Under the pieces are notes generated by a model. It had not been told where the DNA came from. It did no database searches and saw only the letters and a program-made list of their open reading frames with translations. This document shows, piece after piece, positions 8,238 to 17,493 of a stretch of DNA of 64,000 bases; the stretch's first letter is position 1, and every line of letters begins with the position of its first letter. Source of the stretch: Paramacrobiotus metropolitanus. Its lineage: Eukaryota > Tardigrada > Eutardigrada > Parachela > Macrobiotidae. The stretch lies in the NCBI RefSeq assembly GCF_019649055.1, contig NW_026570229.1:930001-994000 (forward strand), written 5' to 3'. Position numbers and translations under genes: made by a program.

Positions 8238-11200
8238 TGTGCGAAGTGGCAAAGGTCACGGGTAAAGAAAACGCTGCGAAGGAGCAAGCGAATATCTTAC
8301 CGAAATCAAAACGGATCGAAAAGTTCTCAGATGTGCGACCCGACGTACCGAAACGGATAGATCGTTGGAGCTCAAAAGGTCTGATAGAGAGCAAGCATGC
8401 TGCACCAATCCCAGTCAAGTGTCGAATAAGAGTCTTGAAACTCGAAGATGGAAACTTACCGAAACGGATCGAAGCTTATACACATGAAGTCAAAATTGGA
8501 AATAAAAAGGTCATGGCGATGCTTGACACTGGCGCAGAGACGTCTTTGATTTGTCAACAGTTCTGCGAAAGGAATGGCCTCCAGACTGTAAGACTACCAC
8601 CGAAAAAGAAGGTGATGATCAAGGGGATCAGTGGAACGTCAGGCTTCGAAGTAACGCACTACTGCGTAGCACCAGTGACCTTAAGAAGGAAAACGAGTCA
8701 ACACTCGTTCTACGTCAGACCAGCGTCAGACGATGTCCAAGTCCTACTGGGATTCGACTTCCTTGCAAAGAAATTCGTCCTGATAGACGGGCACGACGAG
8801 GAAGAAAGAGAAACTGAAGCTGAAGACGATGAGCCAAAATCCTCTGCAAAAGTCAATGCAGGAAAGGTCACCGAACTTCAACCAAGAAATAATTCGGGGC
8901 AAACAGCTATCCCAGTACCAGAGGCACAGGGATCGAAAGATAATAAACAAAACGAGAATGGTGAAAATCTAATCCCAGTACCAGAGGCACAGGGATTAGA
9001 AAATGCTGGAAAAAGCAAAAGGTCACCGAAGTCTAAAGGAAATCAAAGGTCACCAACGATGAAACAACTCAAGATAATGCAAGCAGAAGCACTAATTGCA
9101 AAGAAACAGTCGCTAGTGCCAGGAATGGAGTGGTCAAGGCTACTCCCAGTACCAGAGGCACTGGGCACGAGAATGGTTGGGCCCAGGACAGAGCCAGGAC
9201 TGATGAACAGCGACGAAAGAGCACTATTCTCGGAAATACGAGATCAAGCCATAAAGCAACTGGATGCAAGGAAAACGGAGCATGGTGCTCAACACACTTT
9301 CGAACCACGTGATAAAGCAAGAGGGCGGATGAAAGGTCGAGACACGCGCCTGCGCAAAGAGGTAGCAGAGAGTAGTCGTCGTCTTACTTCCGAACCACGC
9401 TCTGCAGATGAAGAAATCGAAGTCATCGAAATATCATCAGATAACAGCGTAATCGAAATCGAAAAAGATGACGAATGGACAGATACCGATTCCGGAGAAG
9501 CGGATAAGCGAGTTATCGTCCGTCCCGAACCGAGACAACGGATGCCGGAAGGGAACAATCGCGTCATTTCCCGCAAACCAAGAGAATGGACTGCGGAAGA
9601 GAGAGCAACCTCTTGCCATCACGATTGGCACGACAGCGATGACCTTTCGATAGCGCGACCTCAAGAAAGATGTGCAAAATGCATGCAAGAAATGACACAA
9701 GATGACCTTTCGGAATGGCCGAAATGCAATGCAGCAATTGCGCGTCATAAAAGACAAGAAGAAATAGAGGTCAAGTCGATTATGCGAACACTCCCCATGC
9801 CGGAATTGTCAAAAGCAACTTACCTTTGGCAATGTTATCGAGAATGGTTATCGGTAGTCAAGAACTACATCATCTCCAGAGGGAAGTGGCTCCATCATTG
9901 GCAGCAAGAAGCGGATAACTTCATTCCTGAAAAGGCGGATAGAAGCGACCCGTGGTATACAAACCCGATTACAAAGCTCGACAGAGAAAGACGACGAGCA
10001 ATGGAAGAGAACGAAATATGGGAGCAAGCGAGAGTTGACTTATTTTGGGAATTCAGAGTTAATTATCTATGGAAAGGTCAAGGACGAGCGATCATTTTCC
10101 CAATCGGACTCGGCACAGTAGTGTACGAATTATTTGACCTTTACCAGGCCTGCCTCAAAAAGGGGAGCTTAAGAGAATGGAATAAACAATGGGGCAAAAT
10201 CCTCGAAGAAGTACCGATATTCACAGGAGAAATTCCAGAATTAAAGGTCACGCGAAAAAGACGCGAACTTGGATTATTTGGCTATCCGAGAAAAAAGAAG
10301 GTGACCTTTGCACCAGATCCAGATGGAGTGGAGTATCCCGAAAGAGGCGGAGATACTTGGTGCATGTATGAGACGGTACCGAACAATGACTGGACTACAG
10401 AAGAACTGATGGCAAATTGCGTCTTTATCGGCGATAAGAGACCGAAAGGTCATGGCACAAGCGCTGAAAAAGAAAACGGCACAAGCGCCGAAGAAGAAAA
10501 GAACAAAGATAACGGCACAAGCGCCGAAGAAACCAAAGAAAAAGAACAAGAGGTCAGCACAAGTGCTGCTCAAGAAAACGGCACAGGCGCCGAAGAAGAG
10601 GAACCAACGCACACGGCGTATGAGTTGGCTCAGATGATCAAGGAACTGAACCAGGCGTTTCGGGATAAGGAAAACGGAATCCCGGTAACAGAGGCAAAAA
10701 AGGCTCAAATGTCGCCGCAAGAGAAGAAAGCAGCGTCGTTAGTGGCTTCACTACAAAGGTCACTCGGTAACGGTGAGGAAGGGCCACCAACCGAGAAGAA
10801 CGAAAGGTCACTAAACGCGATGCTGGAAGAGGAGCCAGAAAGGTCAGTTCCGAAAGTTGACGAAAGGTCACCTGAAACTGGCGAGGAAGGACCGCCAGTT
10901 GGAAAAGCAAAAAGGTCACAGAATACCGCTCAAGCAGATGATAGCTCGGAAGACGATGAAAGGGATAGGTCACGAGCAAGGATTCGTGCAACACGAACAA
11001 ATCCGAGGATAGCAGCACGAAACGGACGAAAGTCCAAGGAAACGGACAAACCTCTGCCCGAAAAACGAAAAGTGAAAAAACTTAGCGCTTCCAAGGATGA
11101 AAGCGATGACCTTTCAACAGAAAGTGAAGACGAAGGCGTCGATGAGCGACCAATCGAGAAAAGAAGCAAAGGTCAAGAGCTTGAAGCTAACCACAGCAGC

Positions 11201-14200
11201 GAATCCGACTCGGAATTCTCGAGCACGAGCGATAACTCGACCACTTCTGAAGATTCTGGAGTGAGTGACCTTTCAGATCAAGAAGATCTGCTGGACCTCG
11301 ACGAAGACGATGAAAAGAACGAACAACAAGAGAAAGAGATCATTGTTCGAAGAATTAAAGTGCAGAAAGCAAGAATCCCAGAAGGAGCGATCAAGGTTTA
11401 CAGCGACCAACGAGTTAAGCTGAGACCAAACCTTGGCACACGCGTAAAGGTCAAGATGGGCGTTCATGTGCCACGGAATCAGAAGCTGATGTATACAGCA
11501 ACTCCTCAAAAGGATAATGAAGTCCAACCGAGAACGGGAGTCACGGACCATAACGGCACTCGATTCGAAATCATTATCGAAAACCGAAGCAAAAGCCGAA
11601 AGACCGTAAGGAAGGGCCAATTTCTCGGTTACGTAGAACATTACGAACACCTAGAGAATGTAAAGGTCAACTCGGCTACCGTCGTAAAAAACATCCTTGA
11701 AGATCCCGAAGTGGATGCAAAGACGAAAGAAGAACTGAACGACATAATTGAAAGATTAAAGTTAGGACCAGACCTAACTGAGGAACAAAAGAATGACGTG
11801 CGAAACGCATTTTGGGAGTTTTGGAAAGTTCTCCCCACGTCAAAGAAACCGTACGGCGATGTCAAAGGGGTAACGCACACTATTGACACAGCCGATGCCA
11901 AACCGGTTAAATGCAATCCAGCAAGAACAAGTTGGAAAGGTCGTGAATTCATCACAAAGCACATCGAAGAGATGCTACAGCAAGATGTCATTGAACCATC
12001 CGATGCGGAATGGAGTTTTCCGGTCGTACTCGCCGCAAAGAAGAATGGCGACGGAACTATGGGAACAAGATTCTGCGTCAATTACATTTTGCTGAACAAG
12101 CTGACGAAAAAGAACAACTATCCACTGCCGAACCCGGATGAACTGCTTGACGCATGCGCGGGAAATAAATATTACGGCAAGATGGACTTGCAAAGTGGCT
12201 TCTGGCAGATCCCAATGGATCCAGCCTCGAAAGATAAGACGACTTTCGTCACGCAGGACGGAATGTTCCGTTTCAAAAGAATGCCTTTTGGAGTCTGCAA
12301 TGGACCTGCGACCTTTCAACTCTGCATGGACAAAGTCTTGTCGAACGCAAAGAGAATGGGATGCGTTTTCGGCTATATTGATGACGTTATCTTCGCAGGA
12401 AAGACCTGGGAGATCTTCATGCAGAACTTAAGGAATGTCCTTCAAAGTTTGGTCGACGCAGGCTTCACAATTAAGCCGACGAAATGCGAATTTGGCATGC
12501 GTGAAATGGGATTCCTGGGGCATATCCTCAGTGAGAATGGTATTAAAATGGATCCCGAAAAGGTCATGGCAGTTAACGGCCAAAAGAAACCGACAACTGA
12601 ACGGCAGTTGAGGTCATTCCTCGGATTAGCGAACTATTACCGAAAGTTCATCCTTGGATACGCGCAAAAGACGGCGCATCTCTACGAATTGCTAAGACAC
12701 GATAAGAACATCAAAAGAGATTGGTCGGCAGTCCATGATCAAGAATTCAATGACCTTAAAGAAGCACTGTGCAAGGATCCAGTATTGAAGAAGTTCGATC
12801 CGACAAAGCCAACAGTGATCGAGTGCGACGCATCAAAGGAAGGGCTAGGTGCGATCTTGTCCCAAGATGGACATCCCATTGCATACGCAAGCCGCGTTTT
12901 GCATGGAGCAGAAAAGAATTACGGAGTAACAGAATGGGAATGTCTGGCGGTAGTCTTCGCCGTCAGAAAGTTCAAGTCGTACATCGACTACTCCGAATTC
13001 ACAGTGAGAACGGATCACAAAGCTTTGACGAACCTCTTACGATCGGAGTCGAACAAATCATGTATGAACCCAAGATTGACAAGATGGGCATTGGCACTTC
13101 AAGGTCACCGATTCAAGATTGAATACAAGCCGGGCAAATATTGCGACAACGCAGATGCCCTTTCAAGAGCGCCAATTGAAGGTCCCACTTGCAACGAAGA
13201 AGAGTATGATGAAATCCCAAACTTCGAAGATTACAAGAACGAACTCAACAGAGAAGAACCCCCGATTGAAGTTTGGCAACTTTTCGTACAATTAGCCGAA
13301 GAAAGGGAAGAACGGCTGAAAGCCGACATGAGAAGGGTTGTGTCGGAAGAAAAAGAAAGCGGAGACATGCGCTCGAGCATAAATGAAGCAGAGCGTAGTC
13401 GTCGTCTTACTTTCGAACCCCGCTCCGCTACCAAGATAAAGGTCAACAGAGTGAGAAAAGAAGCTTCCGAACGAAAAGATGGAAAGGTCACGAAAGACGG
13501 TCAGAAAATGGTAGACCAGAATGACCTTCGCGAAGCAGAAATTCTCTCCGAATACATTCCGGAAGAGTGTCCCATCAGATTGCTGAGATTCTCAAAGAAA
13601 ATCGAGAAAGGTCACAAGCCTCTTCCGAGATGCAAGGTCATCAAAGATTGGAACGAACTCAGCACGGCAGTAGTCCGCATCGTCAACCTCCAAGGAGACG
13701 AAGAAGAAGAAGATGATACGAATTTGCAGTTGCGGAATAAGCAGCTAAAAGATCCGCACTTGGCAATGATCATCGATGAATTGGAGCACCTGCAAGACGC
13801 AGACAAAAGGTCAAAGTTTGAGACGCATTACCAGTTATGGAACGGCATACTGTATCGCGTCAAAGACCAGAAAGGAAGACTGGAAAGGACATATGTGGTA
13901 CCGCTGCAAATGAGAAGGGCAATCATCCATGCACTGCATGATGAAAAAGCAGCAGGTCACCTTGGTTTCGAAAAGACGCTGACCGCGATCCGGCTCAGGT
14001 ATTACTGGGACCGTATGAGTACGGATGTCAAGAATTACATCCTCGCGTGTCAAGGATGTCAGTTCATAAAGACGCCAAGGAAGTGTCCGCCTGGAAAGCT
14101 CCAAGAGATCAAAGTCGGACATCCATTCTTCAGAGTCTATGCGGATCTGAAAGGACCCCTACTTCCAACGAAGAAAAGAGGATACAAATACATCGCGGTC

Positions 14201-15268
14201 TTCATCGACCAGCTGACGAAGTATGTCATAGCGGAGCCAATGAAAACAGCTACTGCAAAGGAATTCGCAAAGATCTTTGTGAAGCACGTAATTCTGGTGC
14301 ACGGAGCGCCACATATTCTCCATACGGATCGCGGAAGGCATTTCACCGCAGAAGTACTGAAAAAGGTCACCAACGTGTTCAAAATCAAACACACGTTTGG
14401 AACAGCATACCATCCTGAAGGTCAAGGACAGGTGGAAAGGCAGATGCAGACCATCAGTGATGGATTGTCGCAGTACCTGAAAGCGGGAAATGAAAGGAAG
14501 TTCAACAAGTATCTTCCCTACGTCATATCGGCAATGAACCGTGCAGTACATGCAACGACGGGGTACTCAGCGTACTACATGCTTCACGGGAGAGAAATGA
14601 CCATGCCAGAAGACGTAGTGACGAAGACGAACGTTCCTGACGACTACGGTGCACCAGACGAATGGGTCGAAACCATGAAAAGGAACTTGACCTTTTCAGA
14701 AGAAGTGGCGAAGTGCAACATCAAAGATGCTTACGAAAAGCACGCGGAAATCTACAACAAGAAGAAGTCAGAGCCGCAATTCAAAGTCGGAGATCGAGTC
14801 TTAATTAGACTCCCGAAAGATACAAAGCAAGGAAAGAAGGAAAACCAATCCGACTTCAAGAATAAATATGACAAAGTGTGGAAGATTCTCAGTTTTCCGA
14901 GACCGAACGAAGTCGAGGTCATCGAGCAAGATGCGGTGAAAGAACCGGACCTACGAGTCGTTTCGGTGGATCGTCTGAAACCGTGGCATCCACCGTTACC
15001 GGTTCAGAAAGGTCAAGCTGAAAGGGCAGCTTGGGAGATAATTGAGAAAGGTCAAGATGAAGCAGAGCGTAGTCGTCAGCATACTTCCGAACCACGCTCT
15101 GTACCTGATTTGGCAGAAGAGCCAGAAGAGGCAGAAGAGCCAAAAGAGGCAGAAGAGCCAAAAGAGGCGGAAGAGCCAGTTAAGAAAAAGAGAGGACGAC
15201 AGAAGAAAGAGATTAAAGACTTTGAGACGCCAGTCACGATGAAGCTTAATCAAGAAGCGGGAACTTGA
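8237..15268 (+). CDS. pol: Pol polyprotein: protease, RT, RNase H, integrase (2343 aa)
   Basis: It would process the polyprotein, copy the RNA and insert the DNA. The ATG overlaps the previous stop (TAATG), suggesting termination-reinitiation. Aspartic protease: DTGA at residues 97-100. RT: about 1222-1470, with YIDD at 1380-1383. RNase H: D1531 in ECDASKEGLG, then TEWECLA and RTDHKAL. Integrase: zinc finger H1901, H1908, C1938, C1941, and catalytic D1970, D2031 and E2067 with 35 residues between the last two. The order RT-RNase H-integrase is Ty3/Gypsy. No chromodomain is seen. Pol is about twice the normal length because residues 200-1150 hold a charged, repetitive stretch (IPVPEAQG, GTSAEE and EPRSA repeats) around a folded-looking, Trp-rich segment near 455-720 with a C-H-H...C-x2-C pattern. 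All the main catalytic residues I could place are present and there is no stop. Confidence 0.95.
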   Translation: MCEVAKVTGKENAAKEQANILPKSKRIEKFSDVRPDVPKRIDRWSSKGLIESKHAAPIPVKCRIRVLKLEDGNLPKRIEAYTHEVKIGNKKVMAMLDTGAETSLICQQFCERNGLQTVRLPPKKKVMIKGISGTSGFEVTHYCVAPVTLRRKTSQHSFYVRPASDDVQVLLGFDFLAKKFVLIDGHDEEERETEAEDDEPKSSAKVNAGKVTELQPRNNSGQTAIPVPEAQGSKDNKQNENGENLIPVPEAQGLENAGKSKRSPKSKGNQRSPTMKQLKIMQAEALIAKKQSLVPGMEWSRLLPVPEALGTRMVGPRTEPGLMNSDERALFSEIRDQAIKQLDARKTEHGAQHTFEPRDKARGRMKGRDTRLRKEVAESSRRLTSEPRSADEEIEVIEISSDNSVIEIEKDDEWTDTDSGEADKRVIVRPEPRQRMPEGNNRVISRKPREWTAEERATSCHHDWHDSDDLSIARPQERCAKCMQEMTQDDLSEWPKCNAAIARHKRQEEIEVKSIMRTLPMPELSKATYLWQCYREWLSVVKNYIISRGKWLHHWQQEADNFIPEKADRSDPWYTNPITKLDRERRRAMEENEIWEQARVDLFWEFRVNYLWKGQGRAIIFPIGLGTVVYELFDLYQACLKKGSLREWNKQWGKILEEVPIFTGEIPELKVTRKRRELGLFGYPRKKKVTFAPDPDGVEYPERGGDTWCMYETVPNNDWTTEELMANCVFIGDKRPKGHGTSAEKENGTSAEEEKNKDNGTSAEETKEKEQEVSTSAAQENGTGAEEEEPTHTAYELAQMIKELNQAFRDKENGIPVTEAKKAQMSPQEKKAASLVASLQRSLGNGEEGPPTEKNERSLNAMLEEEPERSVPKVDERSPETGEEGPPVGKAKRSQNTAQADDSSEDDERDRSRARIRATRTNPRIAARNGRKSKETDKPLPEKRKVKKLSASKDESDDLSTESEDEGVDERPIEKRSKGQELEANHSSESDSEFSSTSDNSTTSEDSGVSDLSDQEDLLDLDEDDEKNEQQEKEIIVRRIKVQKARIPEGAIKVYSDQRVKLRPNLGTRVKVKMGVHVPRNQKLMYTATPQKDNEVQPRTGVTDHNGTRFEIIIENRSKSRKTVRKGQFLGYVEHYEHLENVKVNSATVVKNILEDPEVDAKTKEELNDIIERLKLGPDLTEEQKNDVRNAFWEFWKVLPTSKKPYGDVKGVTHTIDTADAKPVKCNPARTSWKGREFITKHIEEMLQQDVIEPSDAEWSFPVVLAAKKNGDGTMGTRFCVNYILLNKLTKKNNYPLPNPDELLDACAGNKYYGKMDLQSGFWQIPMDPASKDKTTFVTQDGMFRFKRMPFGVCNGPATFQLCMDKVLSNAKRMGCVFGYIDDVIFAGKTWEIFMQNLRNVLQSLVDAGFTIKPTKCEFGMREMGFLGHILSENGIKMDPEKVMAVNGQKKPTTERQLRSFLGLANYYRKFILGYAQKTAHLYELLRHDKNIKRDWSAVHDQEFNDLKEALCKDPVLKKFDPTKPTVIECDASKEGLGAILSQDGHPIAYASRVLHGAEKNYGVTEWECLAVVFAVRKFKSYIDYSEFTVRTDHKALTNLLRSESNKSCMNPRLTRWALALQGHRFKIEYKPGKYCDNADALSRAPIEGPTCNEEEYDEIPNFEDYKNELNREEPPIEVWQLFVQLAEEREERLKADMRRVVSEEKESGDMRSSINEAERSRRLTFEPRSATKIKVNRVRKEASERKDGKVTKDGQKMVDQNDLREAEILSEYIPEECPIRLLRFSKKIEKGHKPLPRCKVIKDWNELSTAVVRIVNLQGDEEEEDDTNLQLRNKQLKDPHLAMIIDELEHLQDADKRSKFETHYQLWNGILYRVKDQKGRLERTYVVPLQMRRAIIHALHDEKAAGHLGFEKTLTAIRLRYYWDRMSTDVKNYILACQGCQFIKTPRKCPPGKLQEIKVGHPFFRVYADLKGPLLPTKKRGYKYIAVFIDQLTKYVIAEPMKTATAKEFAKIFVKHVILVHGAPHILHTDRGRHFTAEVLKKVTNVFKIKHTFGTAYHPEGQGQVERQMQTISDGLSQYLKAGNERKFNKYLPYVISAMNRAVHATTGYSAYYMLHGREMTMPEDVVTKTNVPDDYGAPDEWVETMKRNLTFSEEVAKCNIKDAYEKHAEIYNKKKSEPQFKVGDRVLIRLPKDTKQGKKENQSDFKNKYDKVWKILSFPRPNEVEVIEQDAVKEPDLRVVSVDRLKPWHPPLPVQKGQAERAAWEIIEKGQDEAERSRQHTSEPRSVPDLAEEPEEAEEPKEAEEPKEAEEPVKKKRGRQKKEIKDFETPVTMKLNQEAGT
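8909..9165 (+). repeat. Hairpin family 2 inside Pol (IPVPEAQG repeats)
   Basis: Three copies share the inner sequence AGTACCAGAGGCACA. Copy 1 (8909-8933) is closed by ATCCC/GGGAT. Copy 2 (8968-9000) is closed by TCTAATCCC/GGGATTAGA, nine pairs. Copy 3 (9145-9165) is closed by CCCAGT/ACTGGG, with its pairing shifted inwards. The bases flanking the constant part differ between copies yet remain complementary. Confidence 0.7.
10440..10600 (+). repeat. GTSAEE repeat with paired flanks, in Pol
   Basis: Five near copies of GGCACAAGCGCCGAAGAA encode GTSAEE. Two units close as CGGC/GCCG around ACAAGC, and one reads CAGCAC AA GTGCTG, again complementary. This is a weaker member of the hairpin pattern. 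Confidence 0.5.
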
Positions 15269-15807
15269 CCACGATTGAGCAAAATGAAAGGTCACACCGA
15301 AATGAGGATAAAGAAAGCACAGAGCATGGATCTCAAGTGGCGCCTACTTTCGAACCACGCTCCGCTACTAACATTAGAGACGACCTTTCAAGAGCGAAAA
15401 TGGTTGAGCCTGCTCGCAGAGTAGCAGAGCGTAAACCTCAAGACACTTTCGAACCATATTCTGCTACCAGCGCCAAAGATGACCTCTCAAGAGCGGAACA
15501 AATAAAAGCCGTCAAAGAAAAAGCCGACCAACTTGGCCAACGGATCGCGAACGAAATTGAGAAGCGAAAGGTCAAGAAAACGAAGAAAACTCCGAAGCCG
15601 ACTCCAGAACAGATTCTGAGAGGAGAAGTCCAAGACGAAGATGAAGCCGACAAAGCATTACTTGATCGGATAACTAAAGGACGAAAACAAATAAACCCGA
15701 AAATCAGGCTTATAGGAGTTTATGATATTAAGACTGGAAGTTGGGACGGCATAAAGGTCATCAGAAATAAACCCGCTAATCGAAGTCATTTCCGATCACG
15801 CCGTTGA
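15250..15807 (+). CDS. Small ORF after Pol, no ATG
   Basis: Open for about 185 codons in the -1 frame relative to Pol, overlapping Pol's last codons, with no in-frame ATG until about 15400. It is charged (E, K, R) and holds two TFEPRSA/TFEPYSA repeats each followed by DDLSRA; these reflect the TTCGAACCA and TGACCT DNA motifs. The C-terminal part (PKPTPEQILRGEVQDEDEAD and beyond) is less repetitive and could be a real peptide. No slippery heptamer is visible at the Pol stop, so expression is unclear. Confidence 0.4.
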   Translation, partial: SRSGNLTTIEQNERSHRNEDKESTEHGSQVAPTFEPRSATNIRDDLSRAKMVEPARRVAERKPQDTFEPYSATSAKDDLSRAEQIKAVKEKADQLGQRIANEIEKRKVKKTKKTPKPTPEQILRGEVQDEDEADKALLDRITKGRKQINPKIRLIGVYDIKTGSWDGIKVIRNKPANRSHFRSRR

Positions 15808-16650
15808 ATGAAAATCGCTCATGAACGATTGGCTCAAAACGAAAGGGAACGGAAGGATCAAAGAGCGAGTGAAACACTTAAAGGTCATCAAAATTCAGCG
15901 GGAAGCTCAGCCGGGGCGGAAGGTCACCCGAGCTCAAGTAACAGAGGAAGAAATTATTGACTTCGCTGAAAGTCGCTCATGAGAGAATGGTACTGAGCAG
16001 GCAAGAGGGAAGGACCAAGAAGAAGTTGGAAGCTAAAGGTCATCCGACTTAAGACGAAAAGTTTGCAGCCAAAGGTCACCAGACTTCAGCTGAAAAGTTG
16101 GAAGATAAAGGTCATCACACTTTATCCGGCAAGCTGGGATCTAAAGGGCAGCAGAAATTGCAGCCGGGGGGGAAGGTCACCCGAGCTGAAGCGATGAGAA
16201 GGAGAAGAAGCGCCCAGTTAAAGAACTCAGCGGGGAACTTAGCACTCAACGAAGGAAGGACTGAAAGGTCATGCCGCTTATGAAGCAGAGAAAGGTCACC
16301 GTACATTAGCAAGAAGCAAAGTGTGGGAGGAAGGTCTACCGCACAAAATGAAGAATCAGAACCAGAAATGAGAAGGAGATGAGCAGACCGTAGTTCTCAA
16401 ATTACTTTCGAACCACACTCTACAAGAAGAGTAGCGAATGAGCTAAGATGGGAAAGGTCATCCACATACAGTTGAGAATGGTTCAGCTAAAGAAGGATGA
16501 CAAAGGTCATCATCAAAGAGCAGCGAAAAGTTTCAGCTCAGCACTGAATAGCCTTTTTATCATAGGCTTAAAGATAGACGTTGGAAAATGAAATCAATGA
16601 AAGGTCACGGGACTTACAAATTTTGAGATTGTAGGTGAAAACGGAGAAAA
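15808..16650 (+). other. Non-coding stretch of the giant element rich in AAAGGTCA
   Basis: No long frame on either strand. About eleven AGGTCA-core motifs occur, nearly all in the AAAGGTCA orientation. A near-duplicate pair (GGAAGGTCACCCGAGCT at about 15920 and 16172) and the 36-bp tandem repeat at 16035 lie here. The motif is thus maintained without a protein reading. Confidence 0.7.
16035..16142 (+). repeat. 36-bp tandem repeat, three units
   Basis: Units start at 16035, 16071 and 16107, each opening with AAAGGTCAYC and continuing in the pattern CACTT...AAGTT. A fourth, partial start lies at 16143. The bodies of the units differ considerably while AAAGGTCA is kept. Confidence 0.75.
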
Positions 16651-17175
16651 ATGGCTGAACGGAGCCAAACTGATCAGAAGATAGAGAAGGGACGGAGACC
16701 GTCGATCGTAAAGGTCACCGGCGACCCGTTGACAAATTACAACGAGGATTGCCCGGATTGCAAGCGCAACAACATCCTTTCAGGTGAACGATTCCCTTGT
16801 TGGGAATGCGTGGTCGCCGTGCCGATGCCAAATCAACTCCTGGTAATTCCGCAGGAAGCAAAAAGAGGCAACCTAGATGTATTTCGACACCTGGTCAGAA
16901 GAAAAACGTGGCTGAAGCTATCGCCCGAAGATAGAGTGATTTTGGAGGATAAATACCGAATGTGGGTAGGACGCAGACCTGGATGGGACGTCACCCTTGA
17001 ACCTCCTAAAACTGCGGAAGCGAATGCGTTTAGAAAGCAAATATCGCAAGAAAAGCGTGAAGCAGAAAGAAAGCGTTTGAAAGAAAGAAAGAAAGCTGCG
17101 GCAGAGAAGGGTTTAGCCGATGCAGCTAAAGGTCATGCGGGACTTGCAGCACCCGTTTCGGACGCGATATTTTAA
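16651..17175 (+). CDS. Accessory ORF of the giant element, 174 aa, Cys-rich
   Basis: ATG at 16651, 174 codons, function not recognised. It is the best candidate for a real protein downstream of Pol. Residues about 25-55 hold C-x2-C (CPDCKRNN) and, 15 residues on, C-x2-C (FPCWEC), a likely four-cysteine zinc site. A compact part with W and F residues follows (RKTWLKLSPEDRVILEDKY, MWVGRRPGWDV). The C-terminus from about 130 is a basic helix rich in K, E and R. The composition is unlike the repeat-derived ORFs around it. Possible roles are nucleic-acid binding or a regulatory accessory protein, which is inference. Confidence 0.55.
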   Translation: MAERSQTDQKIEKGRRPSIVKVTGDPLTNYNEDCPDCKRNNILSGERFPCWECVVAVPMPNQLLVIPQEAKRGNLDVFRHLVRRKTWLKLSPEDRVILEDKYRMWVGRRPGWDVTLEPPKTAEANAFRKQISQEKREAERKRLKERKKAAAEKGLADAAKGHAGLAAPVSDAIF

Positions 17176-17493
17176 GAAACAAGACGTACAGGAGGCGATT
17201 ATACGCGAATCACTCATCCAGCAATTGGACATCATCCTTAAGGATCCACTCTCACTAACAAAAGAGAACATACAATATTCCTGCAAGAAAAGGTCAACCT
17301 GACGGAAAAGGCCGATGGTCGCAAGTCATCAAAATTTTGATCGAGGACAAAATTGAGAACATGCGCAAATTCCTCATGCAGCAAAACGAAATGACGGAGA
17401 CCGAAAGAAATTTCAAGAGAGACGAGTTCAAACGACCGAAATCACCGCCGAGAGAAACGTATCAGTCGGGCTTGGCAAGGTCAGCCGACAGAA

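Larger units (their letters stand above)
9361..16435 (+). repeat. Dispersed hairpin family 3 (TTCGAACCA motif)
   Basis: A motif of about 45 bp recurs at about 9370, 13390, 15060, 15325, 15421 and 16385, in coding and non-coding parts. The core resembles GTAGTCGTCGTCTTAC followed by TTTCGAACCA. The flanks pair differently in different copies: AGAGCGT with ACGCTCT at 15066, GTAGCAGA with TCTGCTAC at 15421, GAGCG with CGCTC at 13393. In Pol it yields the peptide TSEPRSA or TFEPRSA. Confidence 0.6.
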
